Of a DNA stretch of 64,000 bases, positions 25,040-36,669 are shown in pieces. The notes beneath the pieces were generated by a model that had not been told where the DNA came from, did not search any database, and worked only from the letters and a program-made list of their open reading frames with translations. How positions within the stretch are numbered: the first letter of the stretch is position 1; every line of letters begins with the position of its first letter. The stretch is from positions 169,927 through 233,926 of the forward strand of contig PUQB01000346.1 in NCBI GenBank assembly GCA_003024785.1. Direction: 5' to 3'. The stretch is from Selaginella tamariscina (lineage: Eukaryota > Streptophyta > Lycopodiopsida > Selaginellales > Selaginellaceae). The position numbers and the translations under genes are program-made.

Positions 25040-26164
25040 ACGCCGCTTCAAGCGATACACTGTGTTCCCAACTGTTCTTCAACACTCCAAGGCCCGACCC
25101 ATCGTGGTTGAAGCCCTGCTGCGTGTGTTTGATCCCCTAACCTTGGAAACTTGACGAGAACCAAATCTCCCACTTGGTATTGAGGTGGCATTCGATGTCG
25201 TTGATTGTAAGTCCGACGCTGATACTCTTGTGCACGAGCTAACTGTTCTCCACCTTGAGCATACAACAGAGGAAGGACTTGGTTCAAATGCTCCAACCAC
25301 ATACGCCCATCCATATACCGTGCTTCGTGAGGAGTATGCCAACTGCTGGTGGCAATACAGGTTCACGACCATACAAAGCTTTGAATGGGGAAATCCCTGT
25401 TGACTTGTGAGGGGCTGAAACATAAGCAAATTGGAGATATGGAAGCCACATATCCCAATCCGTATGGTCAGGACGCACATACTTGGCAAGCATGACTTTG
25501 AAAGTTCTGTTCAACCGCTCCACCAAACCATCAGTCTCAGGATGATAAGCTGAGGCAAAAGATTGTCGGATCTGCAACCGTCGCATCAACAAAGCTACTG
25601 CTTCCGCTGCTGGGCCTGGTCCTTGATCCGATAAAATTCGTTCGGGCAACCATGCCTCAGCACCACTTGAGCTAGTAGGAACTTGATGATGGAAGTTGCT
25701 GTAGCATCTGGCAAAGCACACACTTCTACCCACCGAGTCAAGTAATCAGAGCACACAATGATGTATCGATTACCGAACTGCGACACAGGGAATGGTCCCA
25801 TGATGTCATACGCTACCAGCTCAAAGGGGCGAGAAACTCGAATTGGTTCCAGGGTTGCAGGAGGAAGTGTGGACACGTTATGCCGTTGACACTCCGGACA
25901 CGTATGAATGTACTCATGTAGGTCTTGTCGCAATCGGGGCCAATACAAGTGCTGTCGAATCCTCTCAAGGCATCGTTGGAATCCCATGTGTCCGGACATC
26001 GGGTTGTCATGAAAGAACTGCAACCAGGAGTTAATGTAAACTGGTGGTGCCACCACACGACACTCGGAACCGTCTCCAACAAAGACAAGCAAGTCATCCA
26101 TCAGTCTGAAAGATCGTGCATATGTGCGAAAGTTAAGATCCTCGCAGGGTACCTCACTACTCAA
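25040..26164 (-). pseudogene. Integrase region, gypsy element 1
   Basis: The minus strand encodes the HHCC zinc domain (HMGFQRCLERIRQHLYWPRL, CPECQRH) and a catalytic core with the first Asp in LVAYDIMGPF. The second Asp lies in ILSDQGPG after a frame change near 25640, and the Glu context is TDGLVERLNRTFKVM. The C-terminal part ends around 25040 (VLVKFPRLGD). The function would be insertion of cDNA into the host genome. No chromodomain follows. Confidence 0.85.
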
Positions 26165-27526
26165 GACTCACGCAACCTCCTGATCCATGGCTCCATCTTT
26201 TGAGCCTCCACAATGTCTTCCCGCCTCGGAAGTACGCGATCAGGAAGGGCATCCGGCAACAATGCTACAGGGGCTGCCACTACCACAGGAGCTCGGGATA
26301 ACGCATCCACATCCGCCATGCTAGACCCTGGGCGATGAACAACCCGAAAACGATACCCTTGCAAAATTAACGCCCAACGTGCAAGTCGTCCCGTCACATT
26401 CCTCCTCTTCATGATTGAGTTGACAGCAGCATGATCAGTTTCCAACAATGTGTTGGAGCCATGTAGATATGCATGGAACTTTTGAAAGGCCCATACGGCT
26501 GCCAGACATTCCTTGTCCGTGGTGGAATAATTTTTCTCTGCCTCAGTAAGGCTCCGACTTGCATAAGCGATTGGGTACCGCTGACCATTGGGAGTCTCCT
26601 GCAACAGATCGGCCCCCAACCCGACATCTGAAGCATCGGTCCGAAGAATAAAGGATTTGGCAAGTCCGGATACCGCAACAAAGGTGGAGATCCTAGCAAT
26701 GCCTTAACATCCTCGAACGCCTTCTGACACTTCTTGGACCACCGGAACTGAGCTCCTTGTTTTAACAATCCTCGCAATGGGGCTGTCAAATCTGAGAACC
26801 GCGGAACAAACCTCGCTAGGTATGTTGCCTTTCCCAAGAAACGCTGCAACTCCGCCACTGACTCAGGAGCAGGAAATTCTCGTACAGCTAGGGTCTTCTC
26901 GGGATCCGGTTTCACACCCTCTGCCGTGATGATGAATCCTAAGTATTTCAAGGAGGTACATCCGAACTTGCACTTCTGCTCTTTCAACTTCAGCCCGTAT
27001 TGCACCAATCGCTGCAGGACCCGCTCTAACTGCTGAAGGTGCTCCTCCCACGTAGCAGAGTGAATAAGAAGGTCATCGATGTACGCACGTGCAAATTCTT
27101 CAAAGCCCTCCAATAGCTCATCCATCATCCGCTGGAAGGTTGCTGGGGCCCCGACCAACCCAAATGGCATGACTGTAAACTCGTACAAGCCGGATGGTGT
27201 TCGAAATGCTGTCTTTGCTGCATCTTCAGGAGCCATAGGGATCTGCCAATAGCCGGAAGCCATGTCAAGATAGTGAAGTACCGGCTATTCCCCAATGCAT
27301 CGACCAAATCATCCACCCTTGGTAGTGGATATGAATCTGGAACAGAAACATCGTTCAATGGCCTGAAATCAATAGTGAAACGTGTAGTCCCATCCGGCTT
27401 CGGAACTAGGTGTGGTTCTGCTGCCCATGGACTTCGAGACTTACGTATCACCTTCAACTCTAGCATCTCCCTCACACAACGATTCAAGATATCCTTCTCC
27501 TTTGGAGATCGTCGCCTGAGCCCCAT
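26161..27526 (-). pseudogene. Reverse transcriptase and RNase H region, gypsy element 1
   Basis: The minus strand shows PLNDVSVPDSYPLPRVDDLV, then after a frame change near 27250 MASGYWQIPMAPEDAAKTAF, PFGLVGAPATFQ and the catalytic YIDD at 27083-27072. RNase H follows (STTDKECLAAVWAFQKF, then VHRPGSSMADVDALSR) after another frame change near 26640. Domain lengths are normal for Ty3/gypsy pol. Confidence 0.9.
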
Positions 27527-27581
27527 CTGATCGGGCGAGTTGTACCAGTCGGGATGTGATGCCGAGTAGTCAACAGGGGAT

Positions 27582-28082
27582 TCACATCTCTACAATGGGT
27601 TTGAATAGGCTCGGATACCTCGCCAACAACTCCTTGATGTCCTTAGCTCGTTGCTCTGGAGAAGGCTCTGCCTTAGGCGCCATCATGCCCTGCAATGTTG
27701 CCGCCATGCCATTCGGTGCATGTTCTGTAGCCTGCAATGGGGGGCATCCTGGGATAGACAACGTGCACATTTCAAAATCACATCTTGCCTTGACCGCACG
27801 AAGCCAATTGACACCGAGGATGATGTCATGGACTTGGCTCGGCATCACCCGCAACGGAAGTAGATGATGGTATCCTCCTAACACCACAGGCACATGTGCA
27901 ATTCGATGTGATCTAGCAAAAGACTGCTTATCAGCAAACACTACCTTCAAAGTTCGCTCAGCTGGTACTGTGTGCAAGTGCAAGGACTCCGCTACTGATC
28001 GATTGATAGAAGATATACTGGATCCGGAGTCCACCAGGACTGAAACAGGAGTTCCTTCTACCATGCCGGAGAACACAAACAT
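27582..28082 (-). pseudogene. Aspartic protease region, gypsy element 1
   Basis: The minus-strand frame contains VLVDSGSSISSINRSVAESL, the catalytic DSG motif, and ILGVNWL downstream. It sits between the gag knuckle and reverse transcriptase, as in Ty3/gypsy elements. Confidence 0.9.
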
Positions 28083-28239
28083 AAAACGCTCGTGTCCAGT
28101 AACTCACTCGAGACCCCTATGCCCGCACAAGCATGGAAGAACAAAGGTGCTTCGGGGAAGTGTCGACCATGCGCTGGAATCAAGTTCTTCAGAGGTGGTG
28201 CAATGTGCCTAGTGCATGGGTCCTCTGACACCCCATGCA

Positions 28240-28372
28240 CTATGCCTCGTTTTCCGGCTGCGGAAGAGTCTCCACTTCTTCTGCAGTCTCGATGGCAGCT
28301 ACTTGATGTCGATTTGCACATGCTCGTGCAACATGTCCCCAACCTCGGCACTCATAGCACTGAATGTTCCGC

Positions 28373-28405
<33 letters not shown>

Positions 28406-29190
28406 TCAGCAGCTTGGCCTGGGCCCCTCCTGCGGCCTGAGGACTGGTCCTCCATCTGAACAGCACCCACCTCCATCGGAACAGGATCGGATGTCCCAGG
28501 AATAGGTGCCGATACAGGATATACACGTTGTGCTGCCCCCAATGAGTTCTCAAATCGTGTGCAATCCGCAAGGCCTCCTCCACAGTCGAAGGACCAAAGC
28601 CCTCCACCAAGCCAGCCAAATCAGGGCGAAGAGCTGGCCATAACAAGCCCAAACGTACCCGTTCTGTCATGCTTGGATCGCACGATTGACCAAGTTTCGA
28701 AACTTAATCCCGAATCGTTGGACGTCTCTCCCGACACTTGCTTCAAGTCATGGAGCTCACGAAAAGCTGCAGCAGAATCCTCGGGCTTACCAAAAGCTTG
28801 CTTGAAACGCTGGGATAAGATGTTCCAATCTTGTCGATCAAGAACGGGGACACCATTGTACCATTGCAAGGCAAGTCCTTGCAAACACGTTGGGAACTCT
28901 CGCAACCGCTGGGGTCAGACCATCCATGGTAGTCAGCAATCCCTTGAAAATGTTCCCACCAATGGTACACGTCTGCTCCAACTCCCCCTTGAAGAATTCT
29001 GGACGAACACGTGGATTGGAACCCAAAAGGTGTGGATTGAACTCTGCGGCATACTAGCATTCTGCTGCATTCCTTGGTGAATTTCTCGCAGAGCAGTCTG
29101 ATTTGCCACGCTCAATTGCAGTGCATCGAACAACTGCAACCACCTTCTTCCCACGCCCAAACACAAGAACACAAGGGAAGAGGGAGACAA
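28240..29190 (-). pseudogene. Gag region, gypsy element 1
   Basis: The minus strand encodes a retrotransposon gag core (REFPTCLQGLALQWYNGVPV). An Arg-Gly repeat, written by (GACCAC)n at about 28375-28402, leads into a CCHC knuckle, CYECRGWGHVARAC. At least two frame changes lie between the N-terminal part and the core. Confidence 0.85.
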
Positions 29191-29208
29191 AAAACTAAGC
29201 CGAAAAAG

Positions 29209-29228
29209 GACTACCCAATCTCCACCAA
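29209..29228 (-). other. Primer-binding site, gypsy element 1
   Basis: Directly after the 5' LTR in element orientation the sequence is TTGGTGGAGATTGGGTAG. TGG followed by an acceptor-stem complement is the usual form for a tRNA primer. The tRNA was not identified. Confidence 0.65.
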
Positions 29229-29401
29229 TGAGAGAGGTGAATACTAAATACGATTCATTAGGTCTGGCTGATACAGGGTATTTATACTAAGTGTCTGTGC
29301 TAGGATTAGCACTCTTGGTACCAAGTAAATCATGGTGCCCGGCACCATCATGGCAGAGTATACGTGGCGTATATACATAGTATATACCATGGAACCTTAC
29401 A
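29229..29401 (-). repeat. 5' LTR of gypsy element 1 (173 bp)
   Basis: Near-identical to 24677-24914 apart from the internal 60-bp difference. It ends ACCTTACA before the ttag duplication. Confidence 0.9.
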
Positions 29402-29487
29402 TTAGAAAATTAATTAAAATTTCTTTTTATATTTAAAAAATATATAAAATGAAGTTTCAATCTAACTTCAAAGGTATATGCAAATAT

Positions 29488-29570
29488 ATACTGCTGGTAT
29501 ATTCGTGACCGTGATACTGCCGGTATATTCGCGACCGTGATACTAATGGTATATTCTTATAATTAGCATA
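29488..29570. repeat. Short tandem repeat of a tatattcgtgaccgtgatact motif upstream of the L7Ae-like gene
   Basis: The motif ggtatattcgtgaccgtgat recurs at a spacing of about 34 bp, with a third partial copy (ggtatattctt). It lies in the presumed promoter region of the block C L7Ae-like copy and is absent from blocks A and B. Confidence 0.6.
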
Positions 29571-29767
29571 GTGTGAGCATATACTCTTTGAAGCGCGCGA
29601 GAGTTCTTCGTTCAGTTCGTGAATAAGCGCAGGGAAAAGGTATAATTTTTGGTTAATGGGCTGTTTTAAATTCTTTCTATAGAGCGTTTACTGCATTTGA
29701 TTAAGACATTATTTGATTTTTCACATAATTTACAGGTTTGTAACACTTCGCCGCTTCTTTTGTGTAG

Positions 29768-30940
29768 ATGGGCGACGGGAAAATGTATCCGTACCCACTT
29801 GCAAAGAGAGGGTTTGAAGAGATGCATGAGATACATCTACACTGTGTGTGTGTTGTATTCATATGCTAAAGTTCTGCCATTTATCTTGTAGCTGAATGGG
29901 TTCAAGCTCCAAAAGGCCATTCTGAACAGGATCAGGGGTAAGTCAAGAGAGAGTGTATGTGTACGTGTCTATCCATGTGTGTGTGTACATACATGGGTAT
30001 ACACAGAGCAGTCTAGGGATAGTGTGTGTATATCTGATATCTATATACATGGAAATGTTTTCTTTATATATAAGACATTACATATGCATATAATGTCTAC
30101 TTTTCTTTCTTTTACTGTATGTATATGTATGTCATATATATATGTCTGTGATGGGCGGATACATATGTATGTATGTACACAGACAACTGTGTTTGCATGT
30201 ATATATGATAACTCTCTCTCTAGGTATCACAGACGTCATATATACATACATGCTCATACACATGCATGCCTTTGTTTGACAGTATCTCCTATACATACCT
30301 TTCTGTGGCCCACTCGTTTGTGATGTCCGTTTACACGTATATATACATCCATAGAGAGAGAGGGCGGCATATATGGTGTGTGTGTGTGTGTGTGTGTGCC
30401 TATATATATATTGGTGCCTATTCTTGAAACGAGCTAGTGTCTGATACATAGAGTATATGGTGAGTGCACACACACACACATATAGATAATCCATTATGTA
30501 TTGTAGGCTGCTAATTATCAAAGCTGATGCTCGAGTGGATGCTATTGAACACCTGTCAGTGCTATGCGAGGACAATGGAATTCAATATGTTTTTGTTCCT
30601 TTCCAGGTGCATATGTGTATAGTCCGTATGCATGTTTCCGTGGGACATAGAGAAAGATTTAGACACACATAGAGAGATGTATACATTGTGTTTGTGAGTG
30701 CAGGAAATGAAGCATTGGCCAGTGTGTGCATTTATTAAGATGATTGTCCAGTTTCTGAATGACAATGTAGAAAGGTCGTGTGCACATCAGGAACCGCTTA
30801 TGTGGAAGATAATAAAGACTCAAGCAAAGATTTACCACCAGTTGACATGCCTACAATTGCAAATGTGCCTCAGTAGATTATTCAGATCCACGGAGACACA
30901 ACTACATAGAGGCTTTTTTGCTGCAAACCGTGCCATATAA
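29768..30940 (+). pseudogene. L7Ae-fold (SNU13/NHP2-like) gene, fullest copy, left arm of array C
   Basis: Family members bind kink-turn RNA in snRNPs and snoRNPs. Exon 1 (from 29768) encodes MGDGKMYPYPLAKRGFEEMH; YPLA resembles the start of SNU13. Exon 2 (about 29892-29938) is shortened. Exon 3 (about 30508-30605) encodes LLIIKADARVDAIEHLSVLC and EDNGIQYVFVPFQ, the clearest L7Ae signature. A last exon at about 30703-30940 ends TAA but is not recognisable as the family's C-terminus. The exon 1 donor present in the inverted copies (CCTACGGTGAGA) is missing here, and exon 2 has an internal deletion, so this copy is also broken. Combining the copies by exon suggests an ancestral gene of at least four exons. 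Other L7Ae-superfamily members remain possible. Confidence 0.6.
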
Positions 30941-31068
30941 CATTTATACGTGAAAAGATATACAAAGAGAAGAGAGATTGTATTAATACAAGATATTCAA
31001 TACTATCTGCTAAATATTGAATACTTCATATTTTGTAAAAAAGAACCAATTACCTCTTCATTTTCATA

Positions 31069-34000
31069 AGTTTGTCATGTATATTTACACACACACATAT
31101 GTTTTTACATCTCTCTTCATTTAATATGATATATTATGCAACTATTTCGTAAAGAAGGAAAACTTTTTAAAATAAAGTAATACATATTTAAACTTCATAA
31201 GAACACGTTAATAAAACAACATTAAAAAATGATGTTTGTGACACTCCATAATCGTATTAAAACATAATAAAGTCAGACCATGTATTATGCACTACAAGAA
31301 TGATTATTTATTAACAATATATTTTGGGGTCTTTAAACTTTTAAAGATAAAGTTGTTTTTTTATTTTATTAATGCGGAGGAAGTGAAAGGGTTACATAGT
31401 TTTCTGATATAAAAAGGCAGTGAATTTTAAGAGTACATCATATTTAATTATGAAAACAATCTTTTAAATTTGTATAAAGATTAATTAAATTACATTATAT
31501 TTAATTAATTAATGACAATTTTTTAAATTTGTAATTGATTTGGAATAAATATATATCTAACTCCATATTATGTTTATTTGTATATATATATATGTATATA
31601 ATTAATTAAATCAAATTTTTATTAACTTACATACATGGATCTCTCTCTTGGTGTGTGCATGTGCATGAGAAAGAGAGATTCACATATAATAAATTAATGA
31701 AAACTCGATTTTATTAATTACATACATATGTATGTATATATAAACATAACATAGAACTAAATATATATACTAACTTTGAAATTAATTTATCTCAACACAA
31801 ACTTAAAAAATTATTTTCATAATTAAACATAATATAATTTAATTAACTTTTATATAAACTTAAAAGATTATCCCATAATTAAACATGATGTATTCTTAAA
31901 ATTTTATTGCCTTCCTCATATCCCTTTCACTTATTTCACATTAATAAAATAAAAAAATAACTTTGTTCTTGAAAGTTTATAGGCTTTAAAATATATTATT
32001 AATAAATAAATGCCTTACAACAGTGAAAATACCTGATTTGGCTTTATAATATTTAACATATCAATTATGAAGTGCCGTAAACATCATTTTTCAATATTTC
32101 TTATTGATGTATATGCCTTTTTTTATGAACTTTAAGCATGTATTGCCTCCATTTAAAAAATTTTTCTTCTTCATATGATAATTACATAACACATCATATT
32201 CAATGGACACAAATGCATAACACATCATATTTAATGGGGAAAAATACATAACACATCATATTAAATAAAGAGATGTAAAAACATGTGTGTGTGTGTGAAT
32301 ATATATGACAAACTTAATTACCTCTTCATTTTCATAAGTTTGTCATGTATATTCACACACACGTATATTTTTACATTTTTCTCCATTTAATATGATATAT
32401 TATGCAACTATTACGTAAAGAAGGAAAACTTTTTTAAATAAAGGTAATACATATTTAAAGCTTATAAGAACGCATTAATAAAAAAAACATTAAGAAATGA
32501 TGCTTATACACTCCATAATCAATATATTAAACATAATAAAGCCAGACTATGTATTATTCACTATAAGAACGATTATTTATTAATAATATATTTTGGGTCT
32601 TTAAACTTTCAAAAATAAAGTTATTTTTTTATTTTACTAATGCAGAGGAAGTGAAAAGGATTACATAGTTTCCTCTAATATAAAAAAGGCAATGGAATTT
32701 TAAGAGTACATAATATTTAATTATAAAAACAATCTTTTAAATTTGTATAAAAATTAATTAAATTATATTATATTTAATTATAATGACAATTTTTCAAATT
32801 TGTAATTAATTTGGAGTAGATATATATCTAACTCTATATTACGTTTATTCGTACATATATATGTATATATTTAATTAAATTAAATTTTTATTAACTTACC
32901 ATATGTGAATCTCTCTCTCGGTGTGTGCATGTGCATGAGAAAGAGAGATTCACATATAATAAACTAATGAAAACTGATTTTATTAATTATATACATATGT
33001 ATGTATGTATAAATATAACATAGAACTAAATATATATACTAACTTTGAAATTAATTTATCTCAATACAAACTTAAAAATTTATTTTCATAATTAAATATA
33101 ATATAATTTAATTAATCTTTATACAAACCTAAAAGATTATCCCATGATTAAACATGATGTATTCTTAAAATTTTGTTACCTTCTTCATATCCCTTTCACT
33201 AATAAAATAAAAAAATAACTTTGTTCTTGAAAGTTTATAAGCTTTAAAATACATTATTAATAAATGAACACTCTTACAGTGAATAATACTTGATCTGGCT
33301 TTATGATGTTTAATATATCAATTATGAAATGCTGTAAACATTATTTTTCAATACTTTTTACTGATGTATATGTATTTCTTATGAACTTTAAACATATATT
33401 GCCTCCATTTAAAAAAGTTTTTCTTCTTCATATAATAATTACATAACACATCATATTCAATGGAGACAAATGCATAACACATCATATTCAATAGAGAGAT
33501 GTAAAAACATGTATGTGTGTGTGTGTGAATATATATGACAAACTCAATTACCTCTTCATTTTCATAAGTTTGTCATGTATATTCACACACACACGTATAT
33601 TTTTACATCTCTCTCCATTTAATATGATATATTATGCAACTATTATAAAGAAGGAAAACTTTTTTAAATAGAGGTAATACATATTTAAAGCTTATAAGAA
33701 CACATTAATAAAAAACATTAAGAAATGATGTTTATGACACTTCATAATCAGTATATTAAACATAATAAAGCCAGACTATGTATTATTCACTGTAAGAACG
33801 ATTATTTATTAATAATATATTTTGGGTCTTTAAACTTTCAAAAATAAAGTTATTTTTTTATTTTACTAATGCGGAGGAAGTAAAAAGGGTTACATAGTTT
33901 CCTCTGATATAAAAAAGACAATGAAATTTTAAGAGTACATAATATTTAATTATGAAAACAATCTTTTAAATTTATAAAAATTAATTATATTATATTATAT

Positions 34001-34076
34001 TTAATTATAATGACAATTTTTCAAATTTGTAATTAATTTGGAATAGATATATATCTAATTATATATTATGTTTATT

Positions 34077-34115
<39 letters not shown>

Positions 34116-34809
34116 TTAAATTAAATTTTTATTAACTTACCATACGTGGATCTTTCTCTCGATGTGTGCATGTGCGTGAGAAAGAGAGATTCACATATAA
34201 TAAACTAATGAAAACTTGATTTTATTAATTATATACATATGTATGTACTTATAAACATAACATAGAATTAATATATATACTAACTTTGAAATTAATTTAT
34301 CTTAATACAAACTTAAAAAATTGTTTTCATAATTAAATATAATATAATTTAATTAATCTTTATACAAACCTAAAAGATTATCCCATGATTAAACATGATG
34401 TATTCTTAAAATTTTGCTATCTTTCTCGTATCCTTTTCATTAATAAAATAAAAGAATAACTTTATTCTTGAAAGTTTATATGTCTTAAAATACATTATTA
34501 ATAAATGAACACTCTTACAGTAAATAATACCTAATTTGGCTTTATGATGTTTAACATATAATTATGAAATGCCGTAAACATCATTTTTCAATATTTCTTA
34601 TTGATATATATACCTTTCTTATGAACTTTAAACATGTATTGTCCCCATCTAAGAAAGTTTTTCTTTTTTGTATAATAATTATATAACACATCATATTCAA
34701 TATAGAGAAATGCATAACACATCATATTCAATAGGGAAAAATACATAACACATCATATTCAATGGAAAGATATGTAAAAACATGTGTGCGTAAATATAGA
34801 TGACAAACT
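31069..34809. repeat. Foldback array C: three palindromic units of about 1.2 kb
   Basis: Units 31069-32314, 32337-33544 and 33567-34809 have the same terminal motif, 22-bp spacer and internal dyad as in arrays A and B. A pure (TA)n tract lies at about 34082-34110. There is no coding frame. Confidence 0.85.
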
Positions 34810-35637
34810 CATAAAAATAAAGAGGTAATTGGTCTTTTTTGCAAAATGCAAAGCATTATAAGTGTTCAATCCTTGGCAAACATTATTAAATATTTTATGT
34901 TAATAAATCTCTCTCCTCTTTGTATCATTTTTCCACATATAAATGTTATGTGACACAGTTTACAACAAAAAGACTTTCATGTACTCCAGATTGTGAATAG
35001 TCCACTAAGACACATTTACAACTATGTGCATGCATGTGTATGAACATGTATGTATACATAATGTCTGTGATACCCTAGAGAGAGAATTATCATATATACA
35101 TATGTATTCGCCCATCACAGACATATATACATGACATACAGTAAAAGACATTATATGCATATATAATGTCTGTGTGTATCAATCAGAAAACGTATATATA
35201 AAGAAAACATTTCCATGTATATATATATATCGGATACACACATACCAATATGCCTAGACCAAACACACACACACACCCAAGTGTGTATGAAACAAAAAAC
35301 ATATATATTACATTCATAAAGAAAACATTTCCATGAATATGCATGTATATATATATCAGATATACACATACAATACACAGACTGCTCTGTATACCAATGT
35401 ACACACATGGATAGACACATATACACATACTCTCTCTTGAACTTACCCCTGAATCCCGTTCAGAATGGCCTTGATACCCATATGGAGCTTTGCAGAGGAT
35501 TTAGCTACAAGATAAACGGCAGAACTTTAGCATATGAATTCAATACACACACAATGTAGATGTATCTCACCGTAGGCATGAATCTCTTCAAACCCTCTCT
35601 TTGCAAGTGGGTACGGATACGTTTTCCCGTCGCCCAT
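34810..35637 (-). pseudogene. L7Ae-like gene fragment, right arm of array C
   Basis: The minus strand holds exon 1 (35637 to about 35571) and exon 2 (35504-35447), both undamaged (YPYPLAKRGFEEIHAY; AKSSAKLHMGIKAILNGIQG). Intron 2 jumps directly to the exon 4 tail, so exon 3 is deleted. It is inverted relative to 29768-30940. Confidence 0.7.
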
Positions 35638-35739
35638 CTACACAAAAGAGGCGGCACAAAGTGCGCAAGGCGATGAAGGAGAAGAAGAAGAAGAAGAAGA
35701 AGAAGATCGAAATCCAGTAAGTATGCAATCCTGTAGAAG

Positions 35740-36618
35740 ATGGACAGGAGAGTGTACTTGAAAGCCGCCTACGGCAGGCAGGAATACGATGCCATCGTAC
35801 GGGATCCCGACTTGTGCAGTCTATACATTCATCATCTTATTCGACGTTGCTACATCTCCTACAAGGAAGCCGATGGTCCCCTCATCAAGCGCGGAATACG
35901 GCTCGAGATTTCCTGCATTCTGAATCCTGTAAGTAAGCAACAACCAGAAGAATGAATAATTGATTCTGTTTTGTGCAGATGCATCCCAGAGAGATGCTGT
36001 CAAGGAATTCATGTCGCTGCCCTTTTTTACTGAGACTCAAATGGTATGTATTCTTTATACATGTAAGTCATATGTGAGAAGATGAAGTCTTGAAATGAAA
36101 CTCACACACACACATAAGAAACACACACAGAGCTCTTTTTGTTACATTGTTTTGCAGTGCACAGGTCTATGAAAGCCACCTACTCCTACCTTCATAAGTC
36201 GGCTGAGAAATGCAAAAAACGTGATAGGAAGCCGACGAAGTGTTTTCCGGAATTGAGCGACTAGGACATTGAGTTCCTTGTCTATGGACTCTTCCTACCC
36301 CGTAAGCTCCCGGACAGTCGGCAGAAGGTACTTCGCTTGGACACACACACAACACGCACACACACACACACACGCACACACACACACACGCACACGCACA
36401 CGCACGTATTTGTGTAGATACGCACAATGCACACACACACACAAAGAGAGAGAATAAACTTTATGGTACACACACACACACACACACCGGTGATCTCACG
36501 TTCGCGATGGGATTGAGATTGCAAGGATGGTACTATTGAACGTAAACGTGAACGTTTTCTGGGGTACATGTAAGATTTGCATGAAAGTCTTAGTTTTGAT
36601 TACATACACACGTACACC

Positions 36619-36669
<51 letters not shown>

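Larger units (their letters stand above)
24677..29401 (-). mobile_element. Defective Ty3/gypsy LTR retrotransposon 1
   Basis: A complete but frame-damaged element in minus orientation. Both LTRs read TG...CA, and ttag (or attag) occurs directly outside each (24673-24676 and 29402-29405). The uninterrupted target is visible in block A as aaataaattagaaattaatt. Domain order is gag, CCHC knuckle, protease, reverse transcriptase, RNase H, integrase. No chromodomain is apparent. At least four frame changes across gag and pol make it non-autonomous. Confidence 0.92.

Noticed and set aside
29768..30940. Ribosomal protein eL8 (RPL7A)
   Set aside because: The YPLA start and the VLCEDNGIQYVFVPFQ context are closer to SNU13/NHP2; the long eL8 N- and C-terminal regions are absent.
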